DNA of 64,000 nt, taken from assembly GCF_027580225.2 (NCBI RefSeq), contig NC_073358.2:32638501-32702500 (forward strand), given 5' to 3'. Made by a program: the position numbers and the translations under genes. Numbering within the stretch: the first letter of the stretch is position 1; each line of letters starts with the position of its first letter. This document shows positions 62,537 through 64,000 of this stretch, piece by piece. The DNA comes from Misgurnus anguillicaudatus (taxonomy: Eukaryota > Chordata > Actinopteri > Cypriniformes > Cobitidae). The notes under the pieces are model-generated. The model saw only the letters and a program-made list of their open reading frames with translations. It did no database searches and was not told the DNA's origin.

Positions 62537-63277
62537 TTTCGGTCTTATTGGCTGCTTTGTCTTTGTTTCACTATGTGTTGTGTTTTTGTTTTGACAGCTC
62601 CACACGTGCGCGTCTTCCACCTGGTGATCTCATTACCTCTGACTTCTCTCACCTGCGACCCGCACCTGATTCTCATTATTGTCCAATCCGGTTTGATTTA
62701 AATTCCCCTCGTTTCCTTTGTTCTTTGCAAGTTCGTCTTTGTATGTACCTGCCCGCTAGCTTGCCTAGTTCCAGTCTTGTTGTGTCTAGTATTCTGTTTC
62801 TCGTATTGGATTATTCACCGAGCTCTCTGCTGCCTTGCCTCTTAGATTTCCCCGTCCTGCCGTCAGTCTCTCCCGATTGGTGTGTCAACCGTCATTCATC
62901 TGAAGACACTCTGTCTGTGGTTTCTCCGAGCGCTGCTCCACTCCTTGCGCTGTCCAGCCGCAGTGCGCTCTCGGGCGCGTAATTCTGCGCTTCACTCGGA
63001 CCACTACAGTGCGCTGTCCAGCACGGACTCTGCTGATGTATTGACCGCCTCTCTCTCTCTCCCACCAGGATTCTCTCTCTGTGCCCTGTGAGGATTTCAG
63101 CAAGTGTTTATTTAAGTGGATGTCCTACAGTGTTTCCCACTTAGAGTGTTTTGCATTTACACACACACACATACTAATACATGAAGACATTGACTGTTTT
63201 TTATTATACATACCCACTGATTCTATTTCATTAAAAACCCTCTGCATTGGGATCCTTGAGTTGTGTCGTTCCTAACA
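62529..63277 (+). repeat. 3' LTR of the gypsy element
   Basis: 749 bp. Differences from the 5' LTR include two in the 'cttgtctagttccagacttg' region, a small cluster after 'tttcccactt', and G versus A in 'ctctgcgttggg'. Overlaps the last 8 bases of pol. Confidence 0.95.
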
Positions 63278-64000
63278 ATGAGTGCACTTTTCCGTCGAGT
63301 CATACAACTAACTGGCTTAGCAATATTTCCAGCTATCACTGGATGGCGTTGTTACACAAATTTGACGCTGCTGAAAGGGACATGCTCTTACACTGACCAA
63401 ATTAAATGTGTTAATGCATCTTTCGGGTTCTATGGCGGGCAGGGGGGACAGATAATTACTCAACATGTTTAATCTGAGTGATTTCATAAGCTATTTACGC
63501 CTGCCGGCTGTGTAAAAACGTTGCTTTGTTCCGCTATTTTGAATGGAAGCCAATGGAAGGGCTGCTTTTCTATCACCCAAAAAGGGGCGGTGACGAAATT
63601 TACAGTCAAGTTCCCGGATGTGCTGGTAGTCCGTATGAAACGCACATTTGCGGACCATTTTAAACAATAAACTGACACAAAGACATTAATTAGTATCATT
63701 CCACATACAACAATGTCAGAATGGTCCTCTTTCTCCACACTTGTAAACACTGGGGCATAGTTTCGCATACGTCATCCGTGACCTCTTGACGTGATGACGT
63801 ATTGCGTGAGGTCGCACTGGCGTGTCACACAACCGAAGGAAGATGAGAAGTTGTGGTTTAAAAGTGCATATTTTTTATTTTTCTTGCCAAAAATTTCGCT
63901 AGATAAGACCCTTATGCCTCGTTTGGGATCGTTTAGAATCCTTTGAAACTGCATTAAAACTGTTAAGTGTTGGGGTCCATTAAAATGAGAAAAATCCTGG
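63278..64000. mobile_element. Large foldback element, right arm (continues past the window)
   Basis: Reverse complement of the left arm at 56860-57300, with the gypsy target duplication ATGAG at its first five bases. On the minus strand it encodes NYLSPLPAIEPERCINTFNL, a mutated copy of the peptide in the left arm. The outer end is outside the window. Confidence 0.75.

Larger units (their letters stand above)
57503..63277 (+). mobile_element. Full-length Ty3/gypsy retrotransposon with chromodomain (chromovirus)
   Basis: 5775 bp. Near-identical LTRs (57503-58250 and 62529-63277) with TG...CA ends, flanked by ATGAG on both sides (57498-57502 and 63278-63282). Gag (58269-59189) and pol (59129-62536) are both open, with pol in the -1 frame. 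Order in pol is protease, RT, RNase H, integrase, chromodomain, which places it among chromoviruses. The two LTRs differ at about five substitutions and one or two indels by eye, so the copy is young and may be capable of transposition. It lies inside an older foldback element. Confidence 0.95.

Overview
The window looks like nuclear DNA from a teleost fish, most likely a cypriniform. I infer this from long (CA)n tracts, the mix of fish-type transposons (Tc1-like, IS630-like, pogo-like, hAT-like and Ty3/gypsy elements, a class I endogenous retrovirus, LINE remnants and many foldback MITEs), and two multi-exon vertebrate genes. There are no bacterial-type operons. All family names rest on motifs read by eye.

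Two host genes are supported, both on the minus strand. (1) A four-exon TNF-superfamily ligand, most like TNFSF8/CD30L, has coding exons at 34604-34497, 34136-34103, 33507-33442 and 31878-31442. Splice phases match throughout and give 214 residues. (2) The 3' end of megf9 has a laminin-EGF exon at 51403-51134 joined in phase to the last coding exon at 47184-46751 (Thr-rich stalk, membrane span, conserved tail), with a long 3' UTR toward a poly(A) signal near 45146. Upstream megf9 exons were not found, so the right part of the window is probably intron or upstream sequence. In human, MEGF9 and TNFSF8/TNFSF15 both lie on 9q32-q33, which fits this neighbourhood.

Layout: 1-1125, a 132-145 bp tandem repeat; 1560-3760, a diverged ~880 bp tandem repeat; 5541-6762, a decayed gypsy pol; 7405-15850, a foldback DNA element split by an env-less endogenous retrovirus (7876-15640, minus strand, 4-bp target duplication ATAC); 16335-16830, a LINE remnant; 17780-22790, two tandem copies of a transposon-like unit each carrying a 32-bp minisatellite; 23621-28427, nested IS630-like, pogo-like and Tc1-like transposons; 28430-31440, AT-rich with MITEs; 31442-34604, the TNFSF gene; 34985-45100, MITEs and a hAT-like composite (41201-44185) with a perfect 8-bp target duplication; 45146-51403, megf9 with several intronic MITEs; 51404-56740, mostly featureless with a few MITEs; 56740-64000, a large foldback element interrupted by an intact chromodomain-bearing Ty3/gypsy retrotransposon (57503-63277).

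The gypsy element is the most complete mobile element. It has near-identical LTRs, open gag and pol in a -1 relation, all catalytic motifs and a 5-bp target duplication, so it is a recent and possibly active insertion. The retrovirus also has closely matching LTRs, but its gag, protease and polymerase are broken and env is missing.
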